NCBI GenBank assembly: GCA_001799995.1
Contig: MGUK01000031.1
Span: 1 to 52,258 of the forward strand
Reading direction: 5' to 3'
Source of the DNA: Elusimicrobia bacterium GWF2_62_30
GTDB lineage: Bacteria; Elusimicrobiota; Elusimicrobia; Elusimicrobiales; UBA9959
Length of the DNA stretch: 52,258 bases
Numbering within the stretch: position 1 is the stretch's first letter; each line of letters opens with the position of its first letter. The position numbers were made by a program, and so were the translations under genes. Shown piece after piece: positions 44,001 through 52,258 of the stretch. The notes beneath the pieces are model-generated. The model saw nothing but the letters and a program-made list of their open reading frames with translations. It searched no databases and was not told the DNA's origin.

Positions 44001-45323
44001 TCAGAACCTGCTCCAGAGTTTTTTCGCCAGCTCCGCGGATTTCCGCGATACTTCCTCTTCGTCCAGGTCCAGCTTGAGGAGCTTGCCTTCCATCAGCACC
44101 TTCCCGGCCGCTATCGTGGTGTCCACGGCGCTCTGGGAGATGCCGAAGATCAGGTGGCCGTAGAAGTTGGAGGCGTCCATCGGCGTGGGGGGCAGGTAAT
44201 CGATTATCGCCAGGTCGGCGGCGAGGCCGGCCTTAAGCTCGCCCAGGCCCTTGAAGTAGCGGTTGGCGATCCTGGCGTTGTTGACCAGCAGCGTCTGCGC
44301 GGTTTCCACGAAGCCCTGCGACGGGTCGCGCTTGAGATGCTGCAGCCAGAGCGCCACGCGCACCTCTTCCAGCATATTCACCGTCATGGCGTCCGTGCCC
44401 AGGCCCACCAGCACGCCCTTGCCCGTCATGCCCGTGATATCGGCGATGCCGACGGAGTTGTTGGCGTTGGACTGCGGGTTGTGGACCACCGCGGTCTCGG
44501 TCTCTTTCAGGATCTCTATTTCCCTGTCGTTGACGTGCACGCAGTGCGCCGCTATGGACTTGCGGCCCAGGATGCCGAAGTCGCGCAGGCGCTCCACCAC
44601 GCGCAGCTTGTGGTGCGACTCGCACTGCAGCTGGTCCGCCTGCGATTCCGCGGTGTGCACGTGGAAGCCGGTCCCGAGCTTATGCCCGCGGTAGGCCGCC
44701 TCCTCAAGGGTCTCGTCGGAAATGGTGAACGAGGCGTGCAGGCCGAACAGGCCCGCTATCATATTGTCGTTCCTGGCCGCGGCCGCGGCTATGAAGGCGG
44801 AATTCTCGTCCAGGCCTTCCTTCGCCTTCTCCTTGCCGTCCCGGTCGGAAACCTCGTAGCACAGGCAGGAGCGGACTCCGGTCTCGCGCGCCGCCTTTTC
44901 CACCGCCGCCAGCGAGCCCGTTATGGCGAAGGGGCTGGCGTGGTGGTCGATGATCGTGGTAGTGCCTTTCCTTACCGCGTTGATCAGCGGGATCACGGCG
45001 CTGTAGTAGGAATCGGCGTTGGTCAGCTGCTTGTCCAGCCGCCACCACAGGTTGTTGAGTATCTCTACGAAGTTGCGGGACGGTTCCGCCTTGCCCAGCC
45101 CTCGCGCGAAGGTGCTGTAGAAATGCATATGCGCGTTGATGAAGCCGGGCATCACCAGCTTGCCGGCGGCGTCTATCACTTTGGAATACTTGCCCTTGAA
45201 GGTTTTTTGCGGCGCGATCTTCTTGATCAGCCCGCCCTCTATGAGCAGGGCGTGGCCGGTCAGTACCTTGTTCTTCTCGCCGAGGGTGACTATGATGCCG
45301 TTCTTTATCAGGATGGTTTTCAT
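44001..45323 (-). CDS. ssnA: SsnA-like aminohydrolase
   Basis: This 440-residue metal-dependent amidohydrolase is of the cytosine-deaminase/atrazine-chlorohydrolase branch. Metal ligands are visible in GFINAHMHFYSTFARG, FHVHTAESQAD, IAAHCVHVND and VGLGTDAMTVNML. It resembles SsnA, which in E. coli lies in a cluster with ygfK and a molybdenum hydroxylase (xdhD) and is annotated as a selenium-linked putative aminohydrolase; the substrate is unproven and probably a purine or related heterocycle. AAGGAA lies five bases before the ATG. It is second in a minus-strand operon, ten bases after the PreT-PreA fusion. It is convergent with the HEAT gene, with 15 bases between stops. Confidence 0.85.
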   Translation of the reverse strand: MKTILIKNGIIVTLGEKNKVLTGHALLIEGGLIKKIAPQKTFKGKYSKVIDAAGKLVMPGFINAHMHFYSTFARGLGKAEPSRNFVEILNNLWWRLDKQLTNADSYYSAVIPLINAVRKGTTTIIDHHASPFAITGSLAAVEKAARETGVRSCLCYEVSDRDGKEKAKEGLDENSAFIAAAAARNDNMIAGLFGLHASFTISDETLEEAAYRGHKLGTGFHVHTAESQADQLQCESHHKLRVVERLRDFGILGRKSIAAHCVHVNDREIEILKETETAVVHNPQSNANNSVGIADITGMTGKGVLVGLGTDAMTVNMLEEVRVALWLQHLKRDPSQGFVETAQTLLVNNARIANRYFKGLGELKAGLAADLAIIDYLPPTPMDASNFYGHLIFGISQSAVDTTIAAGKVLMEGKLLKLDLDEEEVSRKSAELAKKLWSRF

Positions 45324-45332
45324 GTTGGTTCC

Positions 45333-47783
45333 TTACTCGGGGCAGACCGCCAGTTCCTTGGCGGTGCGCTTCCTCATCGACAGCGCGCCCGAGAAGCATT
45401 TCTTGGTGCAGAGCGAGCAGCCCACGCACTTGGCGGCGTCGAACTGGGGGACTTTCTGCGCGTCGAGCTTTACGGCCAGGTAGCCGCAGCGCTCGCAGTT
45501 GCCGCAGTGGCGGCACAGGTCCGCGTCCACGGTGGGAATTCCCGTTACCGGGGTCAGTTCCATAAAGCCGGTGACGGGGTTCGGCAGGGCGCAGCCTATG
45601 AATTCGCCTACCGACTTATAGCCCTTCTCCTCCAGCAGGTGGCTGAGGCCTGAGTTCAGCTCGTCGATGATGCCGTAGCCGTATTTCATCACCACGGTGC
45701 AGAACTGCACGGACCTGGCGCCCAGCGCCAGGAAATGCGCCGCGGCCTTGTAGTCCATCGGCCCGCCGTTGCCGGAGATAGGCACGCCCAGACCCACGGC
45801 CTTGGAGATGGTCAGGTTGCTGATCGGGGCCACGCCTTCGCCGCTCATCCCGACTATCATCCCTTCCTCCCAGTCGCCCTTGCCGGAGAGGCGCTCGCGG
45901 AAGGCCAGCGCGGGGAAGGAGTTGGCCAGCGTAATGCCGGCCTTCTTGTTCGGGTACTGCGCGTAGACCTGCTTTATCGCGTTGACCACCTGCCAGATGG
46001 CGGTCACCGCGCCGGTCAGTTTGAACAGCTTAGGGATCTCCGGGTTGGAGACTTCCATCACCCAGCCGATGATCTTCGCCGAGAGTTCCGGGTCCTGCGA
46101 GACGATGTCGCCCTTGGTGCCGTCGCCGCCCTGCGGGCAGGACAGGGAATATTCTATGGCCATCGCGCCGGCTTTTTCCAGCTTGAGGGTATTGGACTGC
46201 CAGGCTTTCCTGTCGGCCTCGTCGTTGCCGGTCACCGGGCCGCCGGTAGAGGCCGCGGTCAGGCGGTCGGGATATTCCTTCACGAGCCTGGCCACTTCCC
46301 TGCAGACGCGGTCGAGGGGGTGCCCCGAGACGTTATCGGAGTTGCCGTAGGTATTCTGGTCGAAGGTCACCATGTATTCTGCCGGGATGTGGATGTCCAG
46401 CCCGTCGAAGGCGGTCTTCATCACCACGCCGGGCCAGCCCGCCTCGTAGGCGGCCTTCACCTGTTCGTAGCCGTCGGAGTGGGGGGAAGCGGAAATGATG
46501 AAGGGGGAGCGGAGCTTGCGGCCGAAGAAGTCCGTCTCCAGCGAGACCGGCTCCAGGTCGCGGCCGGCCAGGATGACGGTGCTCTTCTTATTGTCCTTTA
46601 CGACAGGGGCCTTGCCGCCGCTTATGAAAGCGTGCGCTTCCATGGCCGCGTTCTTGCCCGAGGCCGCGCCTTCCACCACGGAGGCGGCGCCGTTCTTGCA
46701 GTCGCCGGCCAGGAAGACGCCTTTCTGCTTCTTGTCCTCGAAAACAGGGAGGTTCTTGATGGCCAGCACCGTGAAGTCCACGTCGGAGCGCACCTGCTCC
46801 GTGCCGGGGACGTCCTTTGACCTGTCATCAAGACGGATGATCCTAATGCCTTTTTTAAGTATCGCGGTTATGCGGCTGCGGCCGTTTATGTTTATGCCGG
46901 CCTTGAGCAGGTCCTTTAGTTCGTGCTCAGGGAGCTGGATATCGCCTATGTTCTTGCGGGTGAAGATCTCCGCGCGCGCGGCGCCGTTCTTCAGCGCTAT
47001 CATGGCGCAGTCGGCCGCCACCGCCCCGCCGCCCACCACGGCGACGTTCTTGCCCTTTACCTTGTATTTGGCGGCGTGGCGCAGGTATTCCAGCCCTTCC
47101 ACGCCGGCTTTCTCGTTGTCGATGTTGAGCTTAAGCTGCTCCTCCACGCCGGCGGTGACTATGACCGCGTCGTATTTCTTTAGCAGCGCGGCCGGGTCCT
47201 TCTGGGCGCAGCCGGTCTTTATGGAGATATCTCCCAGGGTTTTGATGAAAGCTATTTCCGTCGCCAATACTTCCTTGGGCAGGCGCTTGTCCGGGATAAG
47301 GTTGCAGGCGCCGCCGGCCTTCTTGTCCTTCTCGAAGAGCTCCACCTTGTAGCCGAGCTGGGCCAGCGTCCCCGCGGCGGCGAAGCCCGCCGGGCCCGCG
47401 CCCACCACGGCGACTTTCTTGCCGTTGGGTTTCGCTTTTTTGAACCGCGGCATCACGCCCAGTTCTTTGGCTTTCTGGACCACGGCGGCCTGCGCGGCCG
47501 GGATGTTGATGGGATTGTCGAAGAGCTTGCGGGAGCAGGCCTTCACGCAGAACCAGTCGGGACAGACGGCGCCGCAGACCCCGCCGAAGGTGTTGTGGCC
47601 CATGATCAGGGCGGCGGAACGCTTGATATCGGACTTGCCCATCCGCCGCGCGGCCATCAGGAAGTCGGCGGGAGAGCAGTCGGCCGGGCAGGCCGTCTTG
47701 CAGGGCTTCTCCTCGCAGTAGAGGCAGCGGTCGGCTTCGGCCTTAAGCTGCGCGTCGGACAGGAACGATATCTTGTTCTTCAT
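45333..47783 (-). CDS. PreT-PreA fusion, dihydropyrimidine-dehydrogenase-like oxidoreductase
   Basis: This 816-residue protein joins what are two subunits in E. coli (PreT and PreA, each about 411 residues). The N-terminal half has the iron-sulfur Cys set (CLYCEEKPCKTACP, then CGAVCPDWFCVKAC), an FAD loop (VAVVGAGPAGFAAAG) and an NAD(P) loop (VAVVGGGAVAADCAM). The C-terminal half (from about 410) is a dihydroorotate-dehydrogenase-like FMN barrel with SLSCPQ, and ends in two ferredoxin motifs (CRHCGNCERC, CVGCSLCTKKC). The class reduces uracil/thymine or oxidises dihydropyrimidines. Where pig enzyme has its catalytic Cys (ACGQDPE) this reads IVSQDPE, so the substrate may differ. ATG 47783 follows GGAGAG; a TTG at 47795 would overlap that site. 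Confidence 0.85.
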   Translation of the reverse strand: MKNKISFLSDAQLKAEADRCLYCEEKPCKTACPADCSPADFLMAARRMGKSDIKRSAALIMGHNTFGGVCGAVCPDWFCVKACSRKLFDNPINIPAAQAAVVQKAKELGVMPRFKKAKPNGKKVAVVGAGPAGFAAAGTLAQLGYKVELFEKDKKAGGACNLIPDKRLPKEVLATEIAFIKTLGDISIKTGCAQKDPAALLKKYDAVIVTAGVEEQLKLNIDNEKAGVEGLEYLRHAAKYKVKGKNVAVVGGGAVAADCAMIALKNGAARAEIFTRKNIGDIQLPEHELKDLLKAGININGRSRITAILKKGIRIIRLDDRSKDVPGTEQVRSDVDFTVLAIKNLPVFEDKKQKGVFLAGDCKNGAASVVEGAASGKNAAMEAHAFISGGKAPVVKDNKKSTVILAGRDLEPVSLETDFFGRKLRSPFIISASPHSDGYEQVKAAYEAGWPGVVMKTAFDGLDIHIPAEYMVTFDQNTYGNSDNVSGHPLDRVCREVARLVKEYPDRLTAASTGGPVTGNDEADRKAWQSNTLKLEKAGAMAIEYSLSCPQGGDGTKGDIVSQDPELSAKIIGWVMEVSNPEIPKLFKLTGAVTAIWQVVNAIKQVYAQYPNKKAGITLANSFPALAFRERLSGKGDWEEGMIVGMSGEGVAPISNLTISKAVGLGVPISGNGGPMDYKAAAHFLALGARSVQFCTVVMKYGYGIIDELNSGLSHLLEEKGYKSVGEFIGCALPNPVTGFMELTPVTGIPTVDADLCRHCGNCERCGYLAVKLDAQKVPQFDAAKCVGCSLCTKKCFSGALSMRKRTAKELAVCPE

Positions 47784-47828
47784 AGATCTCTCCAAAGTCG
47801 TACCGGGGTTTACTAAATTTAATTTTAC

Positions 47829-47834
47829 TATAAT
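47829..47834 (+). promoter_or_regulatory. -10 element of the 8-oxoguanine-deaminase-like gene
   Basis: A perfect TATAAT lies 38 bases before the start codon. The whole 47800-47840 stretch is AT-rich in otherwise GC-rich DNA and sits between divergent genes, so it probably holds promoters for both. No convincing -35 is visible: TTTACT at 47809-47814 is only 14 bases away. Confidence 0.5.
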
Positions 47835-47872
47835 ATTTTTGCTTGAAGAACCTCTATTGGCACGGAGACACT

Positions 47873-49249
47873 ATGAAGAGCCGGACCCTTTTAATAAAGA
47901 ACGCGCTGGTGCTCGCTACTATGGACGACCAGGGCCGCGAGCTAAGCGGCGGAGACGTCTACGTGGAGGGCCCGGAGATAAAAAAGGTCGGCAAAGGGCT
48001 TAAGGTCAAGGCCGACACCGTGATAGACGCCAAAGGCTGCGTGGTCCTTCCCGGTTTCGTAAACACCCACCACCACCTTTACCAGACGCTGACCCGCAAC
48101 CTGCCCAAGGTGCAGGACGCCGAACTCTTCGACTGGCTGGTTTATCTCTACGACATCTGGAAACATGTCAACCCCGAGGCTATTTACGCCAGCACCCAGG
48201 CCGGCCTGGGCGAACTGCTGCTGACCGGCTGCACCACCAGCTCCGACCACCTTTATCTTTTCCCCAGGAAGGACAGCGGCTTTTTCATCGATACGCAGAT
48301 AGAGGCCGCGCGCGAGATAGGCATGCGCTTCACCGCTACGCGCGGCTCCATGTCGCGCGGCCGCTCCAAGGGCGGCCTGCCGCCGGACAGCGTGGTGCAG
48401 AGCGAAGATTTCATCATGAAGGACTGCGAGCGGCTGATAAAGAAATTCCACAGCCCCGACCGTTTTGCCATGACCAACGTGGCCATGGCGCCGTGCTCGC
48501 CTTTCTCGGTCACGACCGAACTGCTCAAGATCACCGCCGAGATGGCCCGGAAATGGGGCGTGCGCATGCACACCCACCTGGCCGAGACCAAAGACGAGGA
48601 AGCCTTCTGCAAGAAGCTCTTCAAGATGCGCCCGCTCGAGTATATGGAATCCGTCGGCTGGGTGGACCAGGGCAACGCCTGGTTCGCCCACTGCGTCTAC
48701 ATCAACGAGGCCGAGGCGAAGAAGATGGGCCGGACGCAGACCGGCGTGGCGCATTGCCCGTGCTCCAACCTGCGGCTGGGCTCGGGCATAGCCCCGGTGC
48801 CGATGTTCCTCAGGCACAAGGTCCCCGTCGGGCTGGGCGTGGACGGCTCGGCCTCCAACGATTCCTGCGACATGCTGGGCGAAGTGCGCCAGTGCATGCT
48901 GGTGCACCGCGTGGGCACCGGCGTAAAGGCCATGCCGGCCCGCGAGGCCTTCAAGCTGGCTACGCGCGGCGGCGCCGCCGTCCTGGGGCGCAAAGACATC
49001 GGGTCCATCGAGCCGGGGAAAGCGGCGGACCTGGCCATCTTCGACGTGAGCGGCCTGGATTTCGCGGGCTCGCAGTCCGACCCGCTGGCTTCGCTCTTGT
49101 TCTGCGGCGCCTCGCACCGCACCAAATACACCATAGTCAACGGCCAGGTGGTGGTGAAGAACGGCCGCCTGACCAAGGTGGACGAATTCGAGCTGACCGC
49201 GCGCGCCAACAAAGCCGCCGCCGGCCTGTACCGCAAAGCGGGGGTTTAA
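47873..49249 (+). CDS. 8-oxoguanine deaminase-like amidohydrolase
   Basis: This 458-residue enzyme belongs to the atrazine-chlorohydrolase-like amidohydrolases. The metal-site and substrate motifs GFVNTHHHLYQTLTRN, RMHTHLAET, WFAHCVYI and LGVDGSASNDSCDM, with AELFDWLVYLYDIW and GLPPDSVVQ, match the group that includes Pseudomonas 8-oxoguanine deaminase (Pa0142), which converts 8-oxoguanine to urate. These are often misnamed hydroxyatrazine ethylaminohydrolase. I start it at ATG 47873 with GGAG before it; a TTG 30 bases upstream has none. It is divergent from PreT-PreA and 11 bases before the phosphofructokinase gene. Confidence 0.87.
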   Translation: MKSRTLLIKNALVLATMDDQGRELSGGDVYVEGPEIKKVGKGLKVKADTVIDAKGCVVLPGFVNTHHHLYQTLTRNLPKVQDAELFDWLVYLYDIWKHVNPEAIYASTQAGLGELLLTGCTTSSDHLYLFPRKDSGFFIDTQIEAAREIGMRFTATRGSMSRGRSKGGLPPDSVVQSEDFIMKDCERLIKKFHSPDRFAMTNVAMAPCSPFSVTTELLKITAEMARKWGVRMHTHLAETKDEEAFCKKLFKMRPLEYMESVGWVDQGNAWFAHCVYINEAEAKKMGRTQTGVAHCPCSNLRLGSGIAPVPMFLRHKVPVGLGVDGSASNDSCDMLGEVRQCMLVHRVGTGVKAMPAREAFKLATRGGAAVLGRKDIGSIEPGKAADLAIFDVSGLDFAGSQSDPLASLLFCGASHRTKYTIVNGQVVVKNGRLTKVDEFELTARANKAAAGLYRKAGV

Positions 49250-49260
49250 AAGGGGGAAGC

Positions 49261-50370
49261 ATGGCAAATGGAAAGATAAAAAAGATCGCTATCAATACCG
49301 GCGGCGGGGACGCGCCGGGGCTTAACGCGGTCATCAGGGCCGTGACCATCTCCGCCCTGAACAAGGGCTGGGAAGTGGTGGGCATCCGCGACGGGTATAA
49401 TGGCCTGCTTATGCCGGAGGACTACCATGAGGGCGGGCTTATCCCGATGACCCGCAGGACAGTGCGCGGCATTACGCACCTGGGCGGCACCATCCTGGGC
49501 ACCACCAATAAAGGCAACCCGACCAGGTACCCTACCATGGGCAAGGACGGGAAGATGTTCGAGAAGGACCGCAGCTCGGAGCTGGTGGCCGCTTTCAGGA
49601 AGAACAAGATAGACGCCCTGGTGGCGCTGGGCGGTGACGGTTCGCTGGGCATAGCCAACGTGCTGGCGGAAAAGGGCCTGCGCGTTATCGGGGTTCCCAA
49701 GACCATCGACAATGACCTGGAAAAAACGGTGGCCACCTTCGGTTTCGACACGGCGGTCTCGTTCGCCACGGAATGCCTTGACCGGCTCCACTCCACGGCG
49801 GAAGCCCACCGGCGCATCATGGTGGTGGAACTGATGGGCCGCTATGCCGGCTGGATCACCCTCAACGCCGGCGTTTCCGGAACGGCGGACGCCATCCTCA
49901 TCCCGGAGATCCCTTACGATATTAAAAAGGTCGCGGCGGCCATGAAGGCGCTGGAGAACCGGAAAAAATATTTCGCCATAATCGCCGTGGCGGAGGGCGC
50001 GGCGCCCAAAGGCGGCGGCTACTCCGTGGTCAGCAAAGAACTGGGCCGGGCCGATAAGCTGGGCGGCGCGGGAGAGCGGCTGGCTAAAGAGCTGCAGGCC
50101 CTGACCGGGCGGGAATGCCGCACGGTGGTGCTGGGGCATTTGCTGCGCGGCGGCAGCCCGACCACTTTCGACAGGCTGCTTTCGCTGCGCTTCGGCTCGG
50201 CGGCGGTGCGGGCGCTGGAGGAGGGCTACAGCGGGGTGATGGTGGCCCTGGACCCGCCCACGGTGCGCTATGTGCCGCTCAAAGAAGTGACCAGCCGCAT
50301 GAAGACGGTGCCTTTGAACTGCGACACGATACTTACGGCCCGCAGCCTCGGCATCTGTTTCGGGGATTGA
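49261..50370 (+). CDS. pfkA: 6-phosphofructokinase, Gly/Lys (group III) type
   Basis: This 369-residue enzyme phosphorylates fructose 6-phosphate to the 1,6-bisphosphate. Motifs are NTGGGDAPGLNAVIRA, ALGGDGSLGIAN, PKTIDNDL (catalytic TIDND) and MGRYAGWITL. Donor choice depends on two positions: Gly127 in GGDGS (E. coli 104; Asp there means pyrophosphate) and Lys147 in PKTIDND (E. coli 124; Gly in classic ATP enzymes). The Gly/Lys pair is the group III pattern and predicts ATP use. Its place in a purine cluster is unexpected; the 11-base gap suggests co-transcription. GGGGAAG precedes the ATG closely. The frame is open far upstream, inside the preceding gene, so the start rests on the family N terminus. 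Confidence 0.93.
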   Translation: MANGKIKKIAINTGGGDAPGLNAVIRAVTISALNKGWEVVGIRDGYNGLLMPEDYHEGGLIPMTRRTVRGITHLGGTILGTTNKGNPTRYPTMGKDGKMFEKDRSSELVAAFRKNKIDALVALGGDGSLGIANVLAEKGLRVIGVPKTIDNDLEKTVATFGFDTAVSFATECLDRLHSTAEAHRRIMVVELMGRYAGWITLNAGVSGTADAILIPEIPYDIKKVAAAMKALENRKKYFAIIAVAEGAAPKGGGYSVVSKELGRADKLGGAGERLAKELQALTGRECRTVVLGHLLRGGSPTTFDRLLSLRFGSAAVRALEEGYSGVMVALDPPTVRYVPLKEVTSRMKTVPLNCDTILTARSLGICFGD

Positions 50371-50423
50371 AGCCGGCGGCGTGACCCCGGCTTGCTGACT
50401 ACGGTCTTTTAAAGGAGAATAAA

Positions 50424-51200
50424 ATGAAAAAACTATCTGTTATTTTTATGGCGCTGGCCCTGGCCGCGCCTGTCCTGTGCCGCGCCGGAGCCGAAGACAC
50501 GGCCCTTACGCGCGACGAGTCCGCCGCGTTCAAGAAAGCGCTGGTGGCCGTGCTGGGCGCCATGGGCCTGCCGCCGCAGGGGTTCGTAAAAGAGAAGGAC
50601 GACTTCAACCTCCCCACCGACTTCTATACCGAGGGGGGGAAACTAAGGGCCGTTACGGCTTCGGTTCACCGCCGCCTGGCCATTAAGGGCGTTAAGGACG
50701 CTGAAGCCGGCAACAAGAAGCATGGGGCGGATTACAAGAAAAAGATCCTGGAAGCCCAGTCCAAGGGCGATTACCAGGAAGTGATGCGCCTTTCGCAGGA
50801 GATGCAGAAGGATGTCAGTTCGACCGCTCTTTCCGGCGCGAAAGCCGAGGAGGAGAAAAAACTCCCGATAAGGGTTAGCGTCGAGATCAACGACAGCCAG
50901 TACCAGGCCATAGACCCTGACCTGGTCGTTTTCGAAAAGCCCGGGGTGCTGGCGCTGAAGATGCCGCAGGACGAAGAAGGCGACCCGAAAGGCAGCGTCG
51001 CGGTCTATTTCCAGCCGTCCGCCCTCAAGGACACCAAGAAATTGTCGAAGGTGCAGATAGACGTAAAGACGGTTCCCGTAAAAACTTCCATAGTTGCCAT
51101 CGCCATCAAGCTGGAGGGCCCCGTGGAAGAGGTGGAGACCTGGGCCAAAAGGATAGATACCAAGACCGTCCTGGCGCAGATAAACGCGGCTCTTAAGTGA
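50424..51200 (+). CDS. Secreted hypothetical protein
   Basis: This 258-residue protein has a signal peptide (about 1-22, MKKLSVIFMALALAAPVLCRAG); a Cys at 19 is not in a convincing lipobox. Residues 75-130 are charged and probably helical (KKILEAQSKGDYQEVMRLSQEMQKD). The remainder is a beta-rich domain with PIRVSVEINDSQYQAI and KLSKVQIDVKTVPVKT. I recognise no family. AAAGGAGAATAAA gives a strong start. An 8-bp hairpin (51185-51192 with 51199-51206) spans the stop codon with no T-run after it, so read-through into the next gene is likely. Confidence 0.75.
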   Translation: MKKLSVIFMALALAAPVLCRAGAEDTALTRDESAAFKKALVAVLGAMGLPPQGFVKEKDDFNLPTDFYTEGGKLRAVTASVHRRLAIKGVKDAEAGNKKHGADYKKKILEAQSKGDYQEVMRLSQEMQKDVSSTALSGAKAEEEKKLPIRVSVEINDSQYQAIDPDLVVFEKPGVLALKMPQDEEGDPKGSVAVYFQPSALKDTKKLSKVQIDVKTVPVKTSIVAIAIKLEGPVEEVETWAKRIDTKTVLAQINAALK

Positions 51201-51258
51201 GCCGCGCCGGAGGTTGAAGACTTTTCCCGCCGCCTGCGGGAACAATAGCTTTAAAACT

Positions 51259-51858
51259 ATGCTGTCCGCGATAATACTTGCCGCCGGAGAATCTTCCCGG
51301 ATGGGAAAGCCCAAAGCCCTGCTGCAATGGCGGGGCCTGCCGTTCATCGAACACGTCTGTTCCGCGCTGCGTAAAGCCGGCGTAGAGGACCGGGTGGCGG
51401 TTTTCGGGCGCGACTCCAGCGAGATCCTGGCGGCCTGGGTCCCGGCCGGGGAAAAGGTAACGGTCAACCCGAAACCTGAGAACGGCCAGCTCTCGTCGCT
51501 GCGCGCCGGGCTCTCCATGGCGGCGGAGTTCTCCGAGGGCTTTCTTGTCTGCCTGGCCGACCAGCCGACGGTGGCGCCGGAGACCTACAAGAGAATAATC
51601 GAATTCTGGCGGGCCAGTAAAGATTCCATAGTGCTGCCCAGGACCCTGAGCGCCGCGGACGCGCGCATGAAGCGCGGCCACCCGATCCTCCTCCCGGCGG
51701 CGCACAGGCAGCTCTGCTTCGAGGGCCCGCTGGACAAGGGCCTGCACTGGGTCACGCATCACCCGTCGGTAAAAACAGCCGACCTGGACGTTAAGGACCC
51801 GGAGATCATACGCGATTTCGACACCCCCGAAGATTATAACGCGCTGGCCAACCACTGA
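51259..51858 (+). CDS. MocA/MobA-like nucleotidyltransferase
   Basis: This 199-residue NTP transferase has the opening signature AIILAAGESSRMGKPKALLQW and a metal-binding LVCLADQPTV, both typical of MocA (YgfJ) and MobA relatives. MocA makes molybdopterin cytosine dinucleotide for molybdenum hydroxylases, while other members act on different cofactors. Beside SsnA- and 8-oxoguanine-deaminase-like genes, the MocA role is attractive, since E. coli ygfJ lies near ssnA, but no molybdenum enzyme is inside the window. ATG 51259 begins the fold directly; the upstream TTG 51214 would add residues across a small hairpin (CCCGC/GCGGG, 51226-51240). No strong ribosome-binding site is visible. Confidence 0.82.
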   Translation: MLSAIILAAGESSRMGKPKALLQWRGLPFIEHVCSALRKAGVEDRVAVFGRDSSEILAAWVPAGEKVTVNPKPENGQLSSLRAGLSMAAEFSEGFLVCLADQPTVAPETYKRIIEFWRASKDSIVLPRTLSAADARMKRGHPILLPAAHRQLCFEGPLDKGLHWVTHHPSVKTADLDVKDPEIIRDFDTPEDYNALANH

Positions 51859-52258
51859 TGTTCCCGCTAATAGTCCTTTCCGCCGTGTTCCTGTTCATCG
51901 CGGTGCGGCAGGTGGGGGGCCTGCGCCTGCAGATCTGGCAGGTGATGTGCGCGGGCGCGGCGGCCGTGCTGCTGTCCGGGGACATAAAGCCCGCGTCCGC
52001 CCTGGAAGCCGTCGACTGGGATGTAATGGCTTTCCTCTTCGGCATGTTCGCCGCCGGGCAGACGCTGGAACTCAGCGGCTGGCTGGCCCACGCCAAATAC
52101 GAGATCTTCAAGCGCGCGCGCACCGAGGAAGGGCTGCTCCTAGTTCTTATCTTCTTCATGGGCACGGCGTCGGCTTTCCTGATGAACGACACGCTGGCCA
52201 TAATCGGGACGCCGGTGGCCCTGCTGCTGGCGCGCAAGCACGGGATAGCGCCCAAGGC
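51858..52258 (+). CDS. Ion permease, ArsB/NhaD/SLC13-like, cut by window edge
   Basis: An open frame starts at ATG 51858, sharing its A with the preceding TGA stop, and runs off the window after 133 full codons. The visible part has four hydrophobic segments. It contains VDWDVMAFLFGMFAAGQTLELSGWLA and FLMNDTLAIIGTPVALLLAR, the layout of the ion transporter superfamily (ArsB, NhaD, DASS), in which the helix-breaking Asn-Asp pair lines the transport path. The substrate may be an anion or Na+/H+. The overlap implies coupling to the MocA-like gene. Confidence 0.8.
   Translation, partial: MFPLIVLSAVFLFIAVRQVGGLRLQIWQVMCAGAAAVLLSGDIKPASALEAVDWDVMAFLFGMFAAGQTLELSGWLAHAKYEIFKRARTEEGLLLVLIFFMGTASAFLMNDTLAIIGTPVALLLARKHGIAPK

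Overview
This 52 kb window is GC-rich, densely coding bacterial chromosome. Many genes are separated by 0 to 40 bases and form short operons. Signal peptides, an outer-membrane-like beta-barrel with a periplasmic-type tail, and ferredoxin- and flavin-based redox genes suggest a diderm, probably anaerobic, amino-acid- and purine-fermenting bacterium. Gene content and style would fit an uncultured lineage such as Elusimicrobiota, but that is a weak guess: there is no rRNA gene here to anchor it. I saw no tRNA, CRISPR array, transposase or phage gene.

Layout. (1) 131-6539: a secreted hypothetical protein on the minus strand, then the heat-shock operon hrcA-grpE-dnaK-dnaJ-rsmE behind a consensus sigma-70-type promoter with a degenerate CIRCE operator. 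The DnaK is of a type I associate with archaeal sequences. A hairpin plus T-run sits between dnaK and dnaJ. (2) 6513-12429: a receiver-only response regulator, then ftcD, an acyl-CoA dehydrogenase, etfB and a ferredoxin-fused etfA. (3) 12508-18133: an orphan sensor kinase, a CHASE2-adenylate cyclase-TPR protein, a DUF3307 membrane protein and a DnaQ-like exonuclease. (4) 18147-23265: hutH, hutU, yajQ, hutI. With ftcD this completes histidine degradation to glutamate, with the formimino group passed to tetrahydrofolate. HutH carries Cys instead of Ser in its cofactor triad, and hutU has an unusual leader. (5) 23315-25179: a HAD phosphatase and a two-SIS-domain sugar-phosphate enzyme.

(6) 25180-43985: the outstanding feature is one 17.4 kb gene encoding a 5,813-residue exported protein. 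It has an N-terminal membrane segment, one fibronectin type III domain, 60 tandem Ig/PKD-like repeats arranged as alternating pairs, and a seven-repeat SBBP beta-propeller at the C terminus. Its promoter is followed by a structured leader with a possible terminator/antiterminator switch and a run of ten G. A beta-barrel/HEAT-repeat fusion protein follows and is probably co-transcribed.

(7) 44001-52258: a nucleobase-catabolism cluster. On the minus strand are a PreT-PreA fusion (dihydropyrimidine-dehydrogenase-like) and an SsnA-like aminohydrolase. On the plus strand are an 8-oxoguanine-deaminase-like enzyme, a 6-phosphofructokinase, a secreted hypothetical protein, a MocA-like nucleotidyltransferase and the start of an ion permease cut by the window edge.

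Together the hut, ftcD and nucleobase genes point to nitrogen-rich substrates as fuel. The acyl-CoA dehydrogenase with a ferredoxin-fused Etf would serve as an electron sink. Two intergenic elements built of inverted 7-bp repeats follow the acyl-CoA dehydrogenase gene and hutU.
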